Below, one piece after another: positions 17,966-26,862 of a DNA stretch of 64,000 nucleotides; position 1 is the first letter of the stretch; every line of letters begins with the position of its first letter. The DNA is from Desulfuromonas sp964536375 (lineage in GTDB: Bacteria; Desulfobacterota; Desulfuromonadia; Desulfuromonadales; Desulfuromonadaceae): positions 9,151-73,150 of the forward strand of contig CAZHXF010000008.1 of assembly GCA_964536375.1 (NCBI GenBank), given 5' to 3'. Both the position numbers and the translations under genes were made by a program. Below the pieces are notes generated by a model. That model was not told the origin of the DNA, did not search any database, and worked only from the letters and a program-made list of their open reading frames with translations.

Positions 17966-20044
17966 TTAGTCATGTTTATGCAGCCATTTTTCTTGCAGAT
18001 CTGCCACTGACAACGGTTTACTGAAATAAAAGCCCTGTACCTCGTCACAGTTACTCGCGTGGATAAACCCATATTGATCATCAGTCTCAACCCCCTCGGC
18101 AATAACTCCTAGGTCAAGACGTTTAGCCATCTCAATGGTAGCATCGACAATGGCGCGATCATTGGCATTACTGCTCAAGTCAGCGATGAAGGATTTATCA
18201 ATTTTCAGTCGATCTACGGGAAAATTTTTCAAACAACTCAGGGATGAATATCCGGTACCAAAGTCATCCACAGCTAAGTGAATACCCATCGTACGCAACT
18301 GCTCCAGAATTTTAACGGTACGCGACAAATCCCCCATCAACACGCTTTCGGTTATCTCCAATTCAATGAAATGGGGATCAGCGCCGGTCTCATCCAGCAA
18401 TCTACTGACTGTGGCTACAAGGTCACCCTGAATAAACTGACGCCCCGACACATTAATCCCCACCCGATAGGGCAACCTCCCCTGCTGCTGCCACTGTACG
18501 CACTGTTCAAAAACTTTACGCATTACCCATTCACCTACAAGCAGAATCAAGCTCGACTCCTCAGCCAATGGAATAAAATGGCACGGTGCGAGAATCCCCA
18601 ACTGCGGATGTTTCCAGCGTACCAGCGCTTCAACGCCAGCCACCTTGTTAGAAACAAGGTCAATCTGCGGTTGATACTCGACAAACAGTTCCTCCTGTAC
18701 CAACGCGCGGCGCAGATTAGCTTCCATATCCATGCGGGAAACCGCTTTAGTGTTCATCTGCGCTAAATAAAACTTGAAGGTATTCCCTCCAGCATCTTTC
18801 GCGGCATACATAGCCATGTCAGCGCAACGCAACAGTTCCGCCGGGTCGTCACCATCTTGCGGATACAGAGCAATGCCAATACTGGTAGTACTGACGATGC
18901 TGCGCACCCCAAGGTCAAATGGTTGTGATACAGCTTGAAGAATTTTTTCTGCTATTCTGGGCAGATTAGTGTCATCACGATAATCTGAGAGAATTATAAC
19001 AAATTCATCACCACCCAAGCGCGCTACAGTATCATTTTGCCGCAAACATTCGCTTAAGCGCACGGCAGCCTGGCATAACATATCATCGCCGATAGAATGG
19101 CCAAGACTATCGTTAACCACCTTAAAGCGATCCAGATCAAGAAACAGCAAGGCAAAGCTACCTTCGCGGCGGCGCGCCTGCGCTACTGCCTGCTCCAGAC
19201 GATCTGTTAGTAAACTTCTATTCGGCAATTGAGTAAGGCTGTCGTAATAAGCCAGATTCCTGATCTGCACCTCAGCCTCTTTACGGCTGGTAATATCTTG
19301 AATGACTGGTACGGTATACAGGGGCTTACCCTCAGCATCGAAAAACCACGTTGAGGATAACTGCGCCCAGAACACGCTGCCATCTTTGCGTAAATAACGC
19401 TTTTCGCACACAATTGCCCGCGAGGGACTGGCCATAGTGATATTACGCCGCGCCAAAGTTTCTTCAATATCATCGGGATGGGTTACATCGGTGATGGTTA
19501 AACGGCGCAATGCTTCTTCGCTATAGCCAAGGAAACGACAAAAAGCAGGATTGGCTTGCAGGAAATGGCCGTCAGGAGCCACCATAGCCATGCCTGCTAC
19601 AGATGACTGAAAAATAGTGCGAAAGCGTTCTTCTGAGGCGATTAATTTACGCTCTGTAGCTTTACGAACAGTTATATCACGGAAAAAACCATGAAGCCCA
19701 ATGGGCTCATCTGCCTCAAAATACAACGCAATACTCCCCTCGGCAATAAGCCTGCTACCGTCACGAGTTTTAAACTCAACCTCAAAACGGGGCACAGTCT
19801 CACCAGCCAACAGACGCTCGATGCGCCCCTGACAATCGCAGTGGAAGTCTTCATGGAGCAGATCAAAAAAATTCAGACTATCCAGATCTTTCTCACTATA
19901 GCCCAAGGTTTCATGCCACATACGATTGACGTAGATCACCTGTCCAGCAAAACTTACCACCTGAATTAAGTCATTACTATTTTCAAGTAACTGTGCGTAT
20001 TCCAAACAGCCCCCCCCCCCAACAAACACGAACATTGTCCGCAT
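17966..20044 (-). CDS. PAS-PAS-GGDEF-EAL cyclic-di-GMP turnover protein with a 5' poly-G tract
   Basis: 692 aa with no membrane span. Two PAS domains cover about 15-125 and 137-255. The GGDEF domain has an intact active site (GGDEF, 344-348) and an intact inhibitory RxxD site (RQND, 335-338). The EAL domain has an intact signature (EALVRW, 472-477), EITES and DDFGTGYSSL. Both diguanylate cyclase and phosphodiesterase activity are therefore possible. The ATG at 20044 lacks a Shine-Dalgarno. Codons 9-12 read through a run of 11 G (20010-20020). A TTG just after the run (codon 14) would use the G-run as ribosome-binding site. Length change in the run would alter frame or initiation, so this may be phase-variable; it could also be a sequencing error. 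Confidence 0.92.
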   Translation of the reverse strand: MRTMFVFVGGGGCLEYAQLLENSNDLIQVVSFAGQVIYVNRMWHETLGYSEKDLDSLNFFDLLHEDFHCDCQGRIERLLAGETVPRFEVEFKTRDGSRLIAEGSIALYFEADEPIGLHGFFRDITVRKATERKLIASEERFRTIFQSSVAGMAMVAPDGHFLQANPAFCRFLGYSEEALRRLTITDVTHPDDIEETLARRNITMASPSRAIVCEKRYLRKDGSVFWAQLSSTWFFDAEGKPLYTVPVIQDITSRKEAEVQIRNLAYYDSLTQLPNRSLLTDRLEQAVAQARRREGSFALLFLDLDRFKVVNDSLGHSIGDDMLCQAAVRLSECLRQNDTVARLGGDEFVIILSDYRDDTNLPRIAEKILQAVSQPFDLGVRSIVSTTSIGIALYPQDGDDPAELLRCADMAMYAAKDAGGNTFKFYLAQMNTKAVSRMDMEANLRRALVQEELFVEYQPQIDLVSNKVAGVEALVRWKHPQLGILAPCHFIPLAEESSLILLVGEWVMRKVFEQCVQWQQQGRLPYRVGINVSGRQFIQGDLVATVSRLLDETGADPHFIELEITESVLMGDLSRTVKILEQLRTMGIHLAVDDFGTGYSSLSCLKNFPVDRLKIDKSFIADLSSNANDRAIVDATIEMAKRLDLGVIAEGVETDDQYGFIHASNCDEVQGFYFSKPLSVADLQEKWLHKHD

Positions 20045-20295
20045 TTGTTATTCACGCTGCCACAATAACAAATCCGAAGCAGTAAGTCCCTAACCGAAGC
20101 ATCGTATAATTACGATATATGCAAGTAGCATACCCCGAATAATCAGCCGTTCAAATAAAACCTGCGGAGTTAATGAACATATAAAACTAAGAATTTTACT
20201 CTATTGTCTAACCAATATATAGTATATTTACGCTAATTACCCCCCTGCTAATTTTAATAAAACAGCACAACCTCTTTTACACCAGAACAAGAACA
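20045..20295. other. Intergenic region upstream of both the c-di-GMP gene and the thiamine unit
   Basis: AT-rich and without a supported gene. A 14-bp near-palindrome TCGTATAATTACGA lies around 20103-20116. No clear promoter for the minus-strand gene could be assigned. The plus-strand thiamine promoter follows. Confidence 0.45.
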
Positions 20296-20324
20296 TTGAC
20301 ATAGCAATATGAATCCACTAGTCT
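20296..20324 (+). promoter_or_regulatory. Sigma-70-type promoter for the thiamine unit
   Basis: TTGACA (20296-20301), 17-bp spacer, TAGTCT (20319-20324). Predicted start of RNA is about 20331, some 25 nt before the TPP aptamer. Confidence 0.68.
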
Positions 20325-20356
20325 CACATCACCATGCCCATCATATTAATTGGGCT

Positions 20357-20447
20357 GGTTTGCTGGGGGAGTGCACACACTGAGAACTCTAATACTAGAG
20401 TAACCCTTGGAACCTGATCCGGATTATGCCGGCGGAGGGAAGCGACC
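20357..20447 (+). ncRNA. TPP (THI-element) riboswitch
   Basis: The conserved aptamer elements occur in order: GGGGGAGTGC, CTGAGA (20380-20385), ACCC, GAACCTGATCCGG (about 20410-20422), TTATGCCGGCG and GGAGGGAAGC. The outer P1 helix pairs GGTTTGCT with AGCGACC. It lies 47 nt before the ATG of the thiE-thiD gene and should shut off thiamine synthesis when thiamine pyrophosphate binds. No strong terminator is visible after it and the start codon lacks a free Shine-Dalgarno, so control of translation is more likely; this is inference. Confidence 0.93.
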
Positions 20448-20494
20448 ACGCACATATCGTGTTTTGACCGCACCTATTCTGGCTGTGGTTACTT

Positions 20495-21964
20495 ATGACT
20501 GACAATACGCACCAGACACAACTTATCCACACAGCAAAAACCAGTGGAGTATACCTCATCACTGATGATAGCCCTAAAAAACAGCTGTTACGCAAAGTAA
20601 AAGCTGCTCTTAACGGTGGAGTACGTCTAGTACAGTATCGCGACAAAAAGCGCTGCGCTACAGACAAGCTTCAGCTCGCCATCGAGTTACGTCAGCTGTG
20701 TCATCAATATAAGGCCATGTTTATCATCAACGACAGCGTTGAGCTAGCTCAGCAATGTCAGGCTGATGGCGTCCATCTCGGTCAGAGTGACGACAGCATA
20801 AACGCTGCACGCTCTGCCTTGGGCAATAAAGCACTCATCGGCGTCTCTACCCGCACTGTACAGATGGCCCAACAAGCACAACTGCATGGAGCCAACTATA
20901 TCGGTGTGGGCAGTATCTATCCCACTGCTACCAAGCAAGATGCCGTGCATATTGGCATCGCCGGGTTAAAAGAAATTCGCGCCGCAGTAGATATCCCTAT
21001 CATAGCCATTGGTGGCATTGACAACGACGGACTCGCGGCAGTTATTCAAGCTGGAGCTGATGGCGCAGCAGTGATTTCAGCTATCATGTCAGATTCGCAG
21101 CCAACGCTGGCGGCGCGCGAACTGGTCATACAGTTCAACCAGCTACTACCATGGCCACGCGGCAAAGTACTGACAATTGCCGGTTCCGACAGCAGTGGTG
21201 GCGCCGGAATCCAGGCTGACATCAAAACCATTACCCTGCTTGGCAGTTACGCCAGCAGTGCTATAACTGCCTTGACTGCACAAAACACTCATGGGGTCAG
21301 CGCTATCCATGCCCCACCGTCAATCTTCTTACGCCAACAAATAGAAGCAGTGCTCAGCGACATCGGTAGCGATGTTATCAAGACCGGCATGCTGTATAGT
21401 GCCGAGATAATTGACATCATCGCTGACACCCTGGACAGTACAGCAGAGTATAGCGCGCTACCCTGCGTCATCGATCCGGTAATGATCGCCAAGGGGGGCA
21501 GCAACCTACTCCAGCAGCAGGCCATCGACACCTTTATCCAGCGACTACTGCCAGCAGCCTACCTGCTCACTCCTAACATCCCCGAAGCTGAAGTTTTAAC
21601 CGGAACAAAAATTAACGATTTGACCACCATGGAACAAGCAGCTCAGCAACTGCATACCATGGGCGCGCGCAACGTATTCGTTAAAGGCGGTCACCTTGGC
21701 GGCGATCCGGTTGATGTCCTACTATACAACGGACAAATTTACCATTACAGTGCACCACGCATTGACACTGAGCACACTCATGGCACCGGTTGTAGCAGCG
21801 CAGCCTGCATCGCCACGCTGTTAGCTCAGGGCATAGCCTTACCGCAAGCGCTACAAACCTGCAAAAAATTTATTACTCGGGCAATAACCGATGCCCCCCA
21901 GTTGGGACACGGTCACGGTCCAATCAATCATTACACTGCCGCACTTTCCATTGTCGATCGTTAA
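20495..21964 (+). CDS. thiE-thiD: Fused thiamine-phosphate synthase / HMP(-P) kinase (ThiE-ThiD)
   Basis: 489 aa, two enzymes in one chain. Residues about 12-215 are ThiE: VQYRDKKR, FIINDSVELAQQCQADGVHLGQ, IGVSTRT, YIGVGSIYPTATK and a final IAIGGI. Residues about 225-489 are ThiD: LTIAGSDSSGGAGIQADIK, VIKTGML, CVIDPVMIAKGG, TPNIPEAEVL, VFVKGGHL and THGTGCSSAACIA. Together they phosphorylate hydroxymethylpyrimidine twice and couple it to the thiazole phosphate. Such fusions are known in related Desulfuromonadales. It lies downstream of a TPP riboswitch and 29 bp before thiC. No thiazole-synthesis gene is in the window. Confidence 0.95.
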   Translation: MTDNTHQTQLIHTAKTSGVYLITDDSPKKQLLRKVKAALNGGVRLVQYRDKKRCATDKLQLAIELRQLCHQYKAMFIINDSVELAQQCQADGVHLGQSDDSINAARSALGNKALIGVSTRTVQMAQQAQLHGANYIGVGSIYPTATKQDAVHIGIAGLKEIRAAVDIPIIAIGGIDNDGLAAVIQAGADGAAVISAIMSDSQPTLAARELVIQFNQLLPWPRGKVLTIAGSDSSGGAGIQADIKTITLLGSYASSAITALTAQNTHGVSAIHAPPSIFLRQQIEAVLSDIGSDVIKTGMLYSAEIIDIIADTLDSTAEYSALPCVIDPVMIAKGGSNLLQQQAIDTFIQRLLPAAYLLTPNIPEAEVLTGTKINDLTTMEQAAQQLHTMGARNVFVKGGHLGGDPVDVLLYNGQIYHYSAPRIDTEHTHGTGCSSAACIATLLAQGIALPQALQTCKKFITRAITDAPQLGHGHGPINHYTAALSIVDR

Positions 21965-21993
21965 ACGATCGCCACCAATAAAGGATTAACATC

Positions 21994-23295
21994 ATGACGT
22001 TAATAGAAGCCGCCCGCAAAGGGATCATTACCGATATATTACGCCAAGCAGCCGAAGCTGAAGGAGTTGACGCAGAATGGTTACGTACTCATGTAGCCGA
22101 GGGCACAGTATGTATCTGCCACAACGTTAAACGCAAAAATGGTATCCCTCTCGCTGTAGGCAAGGGGCTGCGCACCAAAGTCAACGCCAACATCGGCACC
22201 AGCAAGGATGACACCAGCATTGATAACGAGATGGAAAAAGCTCGCGTTGCTGTTGCCGCCGGAGCCCACGCCCTGATGGATTTATCTACCGGCGGTCCCA
22301 TCGATGAGATTCGTGCTGCTATCATTGCCGAAACCGAAGCCTGCATCGGCACCGTTCCGCTGTATCAAGCTGCCGTTGACACCATCACCAAAAAGAAAAA
22401 AGCCATGGTACAGATGACGGTTGATGAAATATTTGAGGGCATCAAAAAACACCTTGACGATGGTGTTGACTTTATCACTGTCCACTGTGGAGTTACTCAG
22501 CTCACTCTTGATCGGATGGATCGCGAAGGTCGCATTATGAATGTAGTATCGCGCGGCGGTTCGTTTACCGCTAAATGGATGGCTTATAACCGTGCGGAAA
22601 ACCCACTCTACGAATATTATGATCGTCTGCTGGAGTTGGTCCGTCCCTACGATGCGGTGCTATCACTTGGCGATGGTTTCCGTCCTGGTTGCCTGAATGA
22701 CGCTACCGACCGCGCCCAGATTCAGGAACTTATCATCCTTGGTGAGCTCACCAACCGCGCTTGGGATGCCGGGATTCAGGTTATGATCGAAGGACCTGGA
22801 CATATGCCGCTAAATCAGATCAAAGCCAACATTACGCTGCAAAAACAACTATGCCACGGTGCCCCATTCTACGTCCTCGGTCCACTGGTAACAGATTTAG
22901 GAGCTGGCTACGACCACATCACCTGCGCTATCGGTGGCGCAATTGCTGCATCTGCCGGCGCTGACTTTCTCTGCTATGTAACTCCGAGCGAGCATCTGTG
23001 TTTGCCTGACGTTAGCGATGTCCATGAAGGAGTAATTGCCAGCCTTATAGCCGCTCACGCTGCCGATATCGTCAAAGGGGTACCTGGGGCTATCGAACAG
23101 GATCATGCCATGGCTAAGGCACGCAAAGACCTAGATTGGGAAAAACAATTCGAACTGGCGATAGACCCAGCAAAAGCCCGTGAGAGGCGCAGCTCCAATA
23201 AGGCAGCTGATGAACATGGCGCGTGCACTATGTGCGGTGACCTGTGCGCAGTAAAAATTATGGATGAGCGCCGCGAGGAACTGGATAACCAATAA
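21994..23295 (+). CDS. thiC: Phosphomethylpyrimidine synthase ThiC (short form)
   Basis: 433 aa radical-SAM-like enzyme that converts aminoimidazole ribotide to HMP phosphate. Conserved segments are NANIGTS, DLSTGG, TVHCGV, SRGGSF, LSLGDGFRPGC and EGPGHMPLNQI. The C-terminal iron-sulfur motif is CTMCGDLC, i.e. CX2CX3C, where the E. coli-type long form has CX2CX4C. The length matches the shorter ThiC of anaerobes and archaea. AGGA precedes the ATG. It shares the riboswitch-controlled transcript with thiED. Confidence 0.95.
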   Translation: MTLIEAARKGIITDILRQAAEAEGVDAEWLRTHVAEGTVCICHNVKRKNGIPLAVGKGLRTKVNANIGTSKDDTSIDNEMEKARVAVAAGAHALMDLSTGGPIDEIRAAIIAETEACIGTVPLYQAAVDTITKKKKAMVQMTVDEIFEGIKKHLDDGVDFITVHCGVTQLTLDRMDREGRIMNVVSRGGSFTAKWMAYNRAENPLYEYYDRLLELVRPYDAVLSLGDGFRPGCLNDATDRAQIQELIILGELTNRAWDAGIQVMIEGPGHMPLNQIKANITLQKQLCHGAPFYVLGPLVTDLGAGYDHITCAIGGAIAASAGADFLCYVTPSEHLCLPDVSDVHEGVIASLIAAHAADIVKGVPGAIEQDHAMAKARKDLDWEKQFELAIDPAKARERRSSNKAADEHGACTMCGDLCAVKIMDERREELDNQ

Positions 23296-23478
23296 AAATA
23301 GTTAGAGCAGATCGGTAAGCAACTGTGCATATACACAGAAACGAGTTGTGCTTCACCAGTCAAACAAATACGCGTCTCAACGTATTAACTGCTAACATGG
23401 CTTGCTAAAGTAGCTTCCATCAAAGTTTGTTGTGGCAGATGAGATTTGATACCTCCTTTCTTCCTTAGTTTATAAAAT

Positions 23479-23516
23479 AAACAGCCGATTCGGATGCCTC
23501 CCCGAATCGGCTGTTT
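23479..23516. terminator. Shared bidirectional terminator between thiC and the chemoreceptor gene
   Basis: A 15-bp stem (arms AAACAGCCGATTCGG at 23479-23493 and its complement at 23502-23516) with an 8-nt loop. It is flanked by T-rich sequence on both strands and lies between convergent genes. About 180 bases between thiC and this stem hold nothing I recognise. Confidence 0.85.
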
Positions 23517-23554
23517 TGCATTTAACGCCTTGATACAAGCTACTACTGGAACAA

Positions 23555-25354
23555 CTACCCATCCAACAAGCCTTGCGGATCAAGACCAATACGCAGGCAA
23601 CCCCAATGTCGCCCATTGATTATGATCGGCAGCGACAAGTCGCTCACCACATTGCCGGTATCACGGCAGTAGGTCTGGAGGAGAAACTTTTTCTCATTGC
23701 GTCCCGCAGCTAATCCTACCGGATCATTAAACAGGCGCTTATCGCGACTGTTGATCAGATCTTGCTCGTTATTGCCCGTCACTGGCTGGGAATAAAAACT
23801 GTTGTGCGTAGGCGCATAGCCATTCTTATCCATACACAGGCAGAATATACCCCCTTTGACCCGACGCACTACCTCATCATACAATGGCTGCATCTGTTGC
23901 TCGAAAGCACTGTCGTAGGCAGTTTTGTACTTCGCCGGGTCAGTGCCATGAATAGGCATATAGTTGGTGTCGAACACATCCAAACCCCGATCGGCAAATT
24001 TAGTGATTTGGTTCTGGAGTTTGTCGCGCACCAGAACACCAATATTCAAAGCACGCTCAAAGCTGCCCTGACCAACTTTAAAGTTAGACACCGTCTCCTG
24101 CATGTTTTGAGTCGTATCGTTGAGCTCACCAGTGAAGGTTGACGCCTGATTCATTGCCTGCGCGACGGTGCCGCTAAGCTGTTTAACCTGACTTATATTC
24201 TGGTGCACCATGTTGGCCGCGGCAGACAACTCCTCAACCGAAGCGCTGATGCGATGCAAGCTATCGTAGGTTGTCTCAAAATCATTAACCATTACAGTAA
24301 ACTTGGCGCAAGAGTCTTCCACAACCTCTCTGGTGGAACTTATGTTACCGGCGATCAAAGAGGTACCCTTCTGGGTTTGTCTAACTCCTTCAATCATATC
24401 ATGCAAGGTATCACCGATATTTTTAGCCGCATCACTGACCTGATTGGCAAGGTTTTTAACCTCTTCAGCAACCACGGCAAAACCCCGCCCTGCTTCTCCG
24501 GCACGCGCCGCTTCAACTGCCGCATTTAACGCCAGCAATCCTGTCTGATTGGAGATACTCTGAATCAGAGCAACAACAGTTTCAATCCCCTTAGATTTTT
24601 CATCCAGCCCTTCAACAGTTTGAACAAAAGCATTCAAAGTTGAATCTACTTCAATGATATATTCGTTAGCTTCCTGCAAGCGGTCAAGAGAAGAGCGCGC
24701 CTGATCCAATTGCTGAGAAGTGCTGGCCTGAATTGTCTGGGCATTGTCAGCAATTTCACCAGTAGCACCTGTGCTTTCAGCACTACTAGCATATATGGCA
24801 TCGGCAAGTTCACCTTGCTGGCGTGACATTTCATTTGTTTCTTGCACCTGTTTACCAACCGAGGCTGAGCGCACCGCTATCTGCACCCCCTGCTGACGCA
24901 CCATCCCGATAATAGAGCGCAACTTGCCCATGAAGTGGTTAAACCCTTGAGATAAATCTCTTATTTCATCGTTTGTAGTACAGGGGATATCGCGCGACAG
25001 ATCACCATCGCCACTACCGATATCTTCAAAGATAGAGGTAATATGTTGTAATGGGCGCACTATCATAAAGCGTAAAAACAATATTTGCGCTACTGAGATA
25101 ATCACGCTTAAAACCAAAATCGCGATTAACCATAACTGGGCATTGGCATGAATAGCGACAATCTGACTAGTTGCATCTGCGAGGGAAACACCGCTGTGCA
25201 GCTCACTGGCAACGAGCTTCTGCTCACGCAACAACACTGCGGAAACTGCAACTACCGCCAACAACAGGAACAACACATTCCCGGCTATTTTTTTGGTAAG
25301 AGAATTGAATAGCTGTTTCTCCACCCCCCGATAAATTTCACTAAAAACACCCAT
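23555..25354 (-). CDS. Methyl-accepting chemotaxis protein with C-terminal cytoplasmic sensor domain
   Basis: 599 aa from the ATG at 25354, chosen for its GGGAG 6 nt upstream; the frame extends 8 codons further. Two membrane spans (about residues 22-41 and 73-96) enclose only about 30 periplasmic residues, too few for a ligand domain. A HAMP domain (DIGSGDGDLSRDI) follows. The signalling hairpin has its tip at NQTGLLALNAAVEAARAGE. After it, about 160 further residues form a separate globular domain (DTNYMPIHGTDP, DKNGYAPTHNSFYSQP, LLQTYCRDTG, WGCLRIG). This arrangement suggests sensing of a cytoplasmic signal through the C-terminus. The ligand is unknown. It stands alone with a terminator on one side. 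Confidence 0.92.
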   Translation of the reverse strand: MGVFSEIYRGVEKQLFNSLTKKIAGNVLFLLLAVVAVSAVLLREQKLVASELHSGVSLADATSQIVAIHANAQLWLIAILVLSVIISVAQILFLRFMIVRPLQHITSIFEDIGSGDGDLSRDIPCTTNDEIRDLSQGFNHFMGKLRSIIGMVRQQGVQIAVRSASVGKQVQETNEMSRQQGELADAIYASSAESTGATGEIADNAQTIQASTSQQLDQARSSLDRLQEANEYIIEVDSTLNAFVQTVEGLDEKSKGIETVVALIQSISNQTGLLALNAAVEAARAGEAGRGFAVVAEEVKNLANQVSDAAKNIGDTLHDMIEGVRQTQKGTSLIAGNISSTREVVEDSCAKFTVMVNDFETTYDSLHRISASVEELSAAANMVHQNISQVKQLSGTVAQAMNQASTFTGELNDTTQNMQETVSNFKVGQGSFERALNIGVLVRDKLQNQITKFADRGLDVFDTNYMPIHGTDPAKYKTAYDSAFEQQMQPLYDEVVRRVKGGIFCLCMDKNGYAPTHNSFYSQPVTGNNEQDLINSRDKRLFNDPVGLAAGRNEKKFLLQTYCRDTGNVVSDLSLPIIINGRHWGCLRIGLDPQGLLDG

Positions 25355-25394
25355 TTCACGCTCCCTAAAAGGCACCAATAAATTCGACTATGTC

Positions 25395-25422
25395 ATTATA
25401 TATAAAACAGGCAGAAAATCAA
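25395..25422 (-). promoter_or_regulatory. Candidate promoter of the chemoreceptor gene
   Basis: On the minus strand TTGATT (complement of 25417-25422), a 16-bp spacer, and TATAAT (complement of 25395-25400), about 40 bp before the start codon. Confidence 0.5.
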
Positions 25423-25530
25423 ACGCCGTTTTTTATTTTCCAACATGCATAGTTAAAAATATCTTTATCCAGCAATAGACCAAGCTAGCTGCATAAAACA
25501 TGGGGACAAAACAGCAGAACGCACTAATCA

Positions 25531-26415
25531 TTAAACGGGAAAATCAGAGTTTTGTGAAAGAAAAATCTTCAGCTCTTCCGGAAGTGGGCTCTCTATTTCT
25601 ACCATTGCGGCGCTGAAGGGATCAACAAACGCCAAACGACAGCAATGCAAAAACATGCGCTGCAATCCAGCAGGGCATGGACCGCCATAGCGGCGATCAC
25701 CAAACAACGGATGCCCCTGATCAGCAAGCTGACGGCGAATTTGGTGTTGGCGGCCAGTGTACAGAGTCAACTCCAGCAACGACATAACATCGCTGCGCTG
25801 CAACGCCCGAAACGAGGTGGTCGCCTCTTTATCTGTACCTTTTGCCGGCAATATTGAGCACAGCATGCCACTACCCCCAGTGCGCCCTTGCGCTAAAGCG
25901 ATATAGCTCTTTTCAACTTCGTGTTGCATGAACATCTTGCCAAATGCACTACATGCTTTTTTCCCCTTGCCATATAACACTGGCCCGGAAGTCTCTATAT
26001 CCAGACGGTGTACCGGCGCACAGCTGAATGACGAGCCGCGCTCAGCAAGTAAAGCAACAACTTGATCAGTTAAATTCTGCTGTTCATGACCGACACTGGC
26101 ATGCACTGCCAAACCTGAAGGCTTGTCAACAATTAAGATCTCCCGGCTTTCATACAAAATAACCACCGGCTGGGTACCATCAGCTCTTATACCACTCAAC
26201 AACTCATGCAAACGACCACTTTGCGGTAGCTCAATCACCATTCCATCGCAAAGAACACTTGCCTCATCCAATGGAACACCACCAGTCATTATTTTTCCTT
26301 TTTTCAGCAGCTGACGCAAATAGCTGCGCGCAGCAGCTGAAACATGCCGCTGCAAAAACTCCAAGGCTGACAGGTTAACTTCATTAGCGGCGACCGTTAA
26401 TTTATACATATCCAT
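25531..26415 (-). CDS. RluA-family rRNA/tRNA pseudouridine synthase
   Basis: 294 aa. An S4-like RNA-binding region covers about 10-70 (HVSAAARSYLRQLLKKGKI). The catalytic motif VHRLDIETSG lies near residue 140, with the aspartate that attacks uridine. Downstream are the RTGGSGM and LYTGRQHQIRRQLADQGHPLFGDRRYG segments that define the RluA family. Family members isomerise specific uridines in 23S rRNA or tRNA; the target cannot be read from sequence. Two ATGs (26415 and 26409) are possible and the Shine-Dalgarno is weak. A degraded pabC fragment lies just upstream. Confidence 0.88.
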   Translation of the reverse strand: MDMYKLTVAANEVNLSALEFLQRHVSAAARSYLRQLLKKGKIMTGGVPLDEASVLCDGMVIELPQSGRLHELLSGIRADGTQPVVILYESREILIVDKPSGLAVHASVGHEQQNLTDQVVALLAERGSSFSCAPVHRLDIETSGPVLYGKGKKACSAFGKMFMQHEVEKSYIALAQGRTGGSGMLCSILPAKGTDKEATTSFRALQRSDVMSLLELTLYTGRQHQIRRQLADQGHPLFGDRRYGGPCPAGLQRMFLHCCRLAFVDPFSAAMVEIESPLPEELKIFLSQNSDFPV

Positions 26416-26465
26416 CCGGGGTAATAATCCTTTTAACTACGGCATTACTTAAATTATCGATCTTC

Positions 26466-26672
26466 TCATCGCAGTCGCGCCCATCGCCAACCACGTACTG
26501 AACTTACTGTATACATCAGCGTCTCAGCATTAATATCTCCAACATATATTATCTGCTCCCTAACACAACCGCGTTCCAACAGCGCCTGCCTGTAAGTGCC
26601 CGGCAACAGACCACAGATCAACGGCGGCGTTACCCATTTACCATTCAGCCAACTTGGATGCCACTTGACAGA
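26466..26672 (-). pseudogene. pabC: C-terminal remnant of a 4-amino-4-deoxychorismate lyase-like gene (pabC)
   Basis: Reading the minus strand by hand from 26672 gives about 68 codons ending in a TGA at 26468-26466. They contain WLNGKWVTPPLICGLLPGT, then YRQALLERG, and end with SSVRGWRWARLR. This is the C-terminus of PabC or class IV aminotransferases, where TPPLxCGLLPGTxR and NSVRGW are hallmarks. A TAG lies at the head of the frame and the catalytic domain is missing. A second open stretch in another frame (about 26675-26790) may be more of the decayed gene. The rest of 26416-26862 holds nothing recognisable. Confidence 0.72.
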
Positions 26673-26862
26673 CTAATGAATTGCGTAATAATCGTCACTG
26701 CTCCCCCAACTTAGCGCAGCGACAGCGTACCACAAGCAGCACTCATCTTCGTGTACTAAAGTTGCCCTACCAGCACCCACTGTAAGTCAAATTTGAACGC
26801 TGTACAAACAAGATCAACTCTGCTATTGAAACAGCTTTTTTAATGACCAGAAAAGGCAACAC

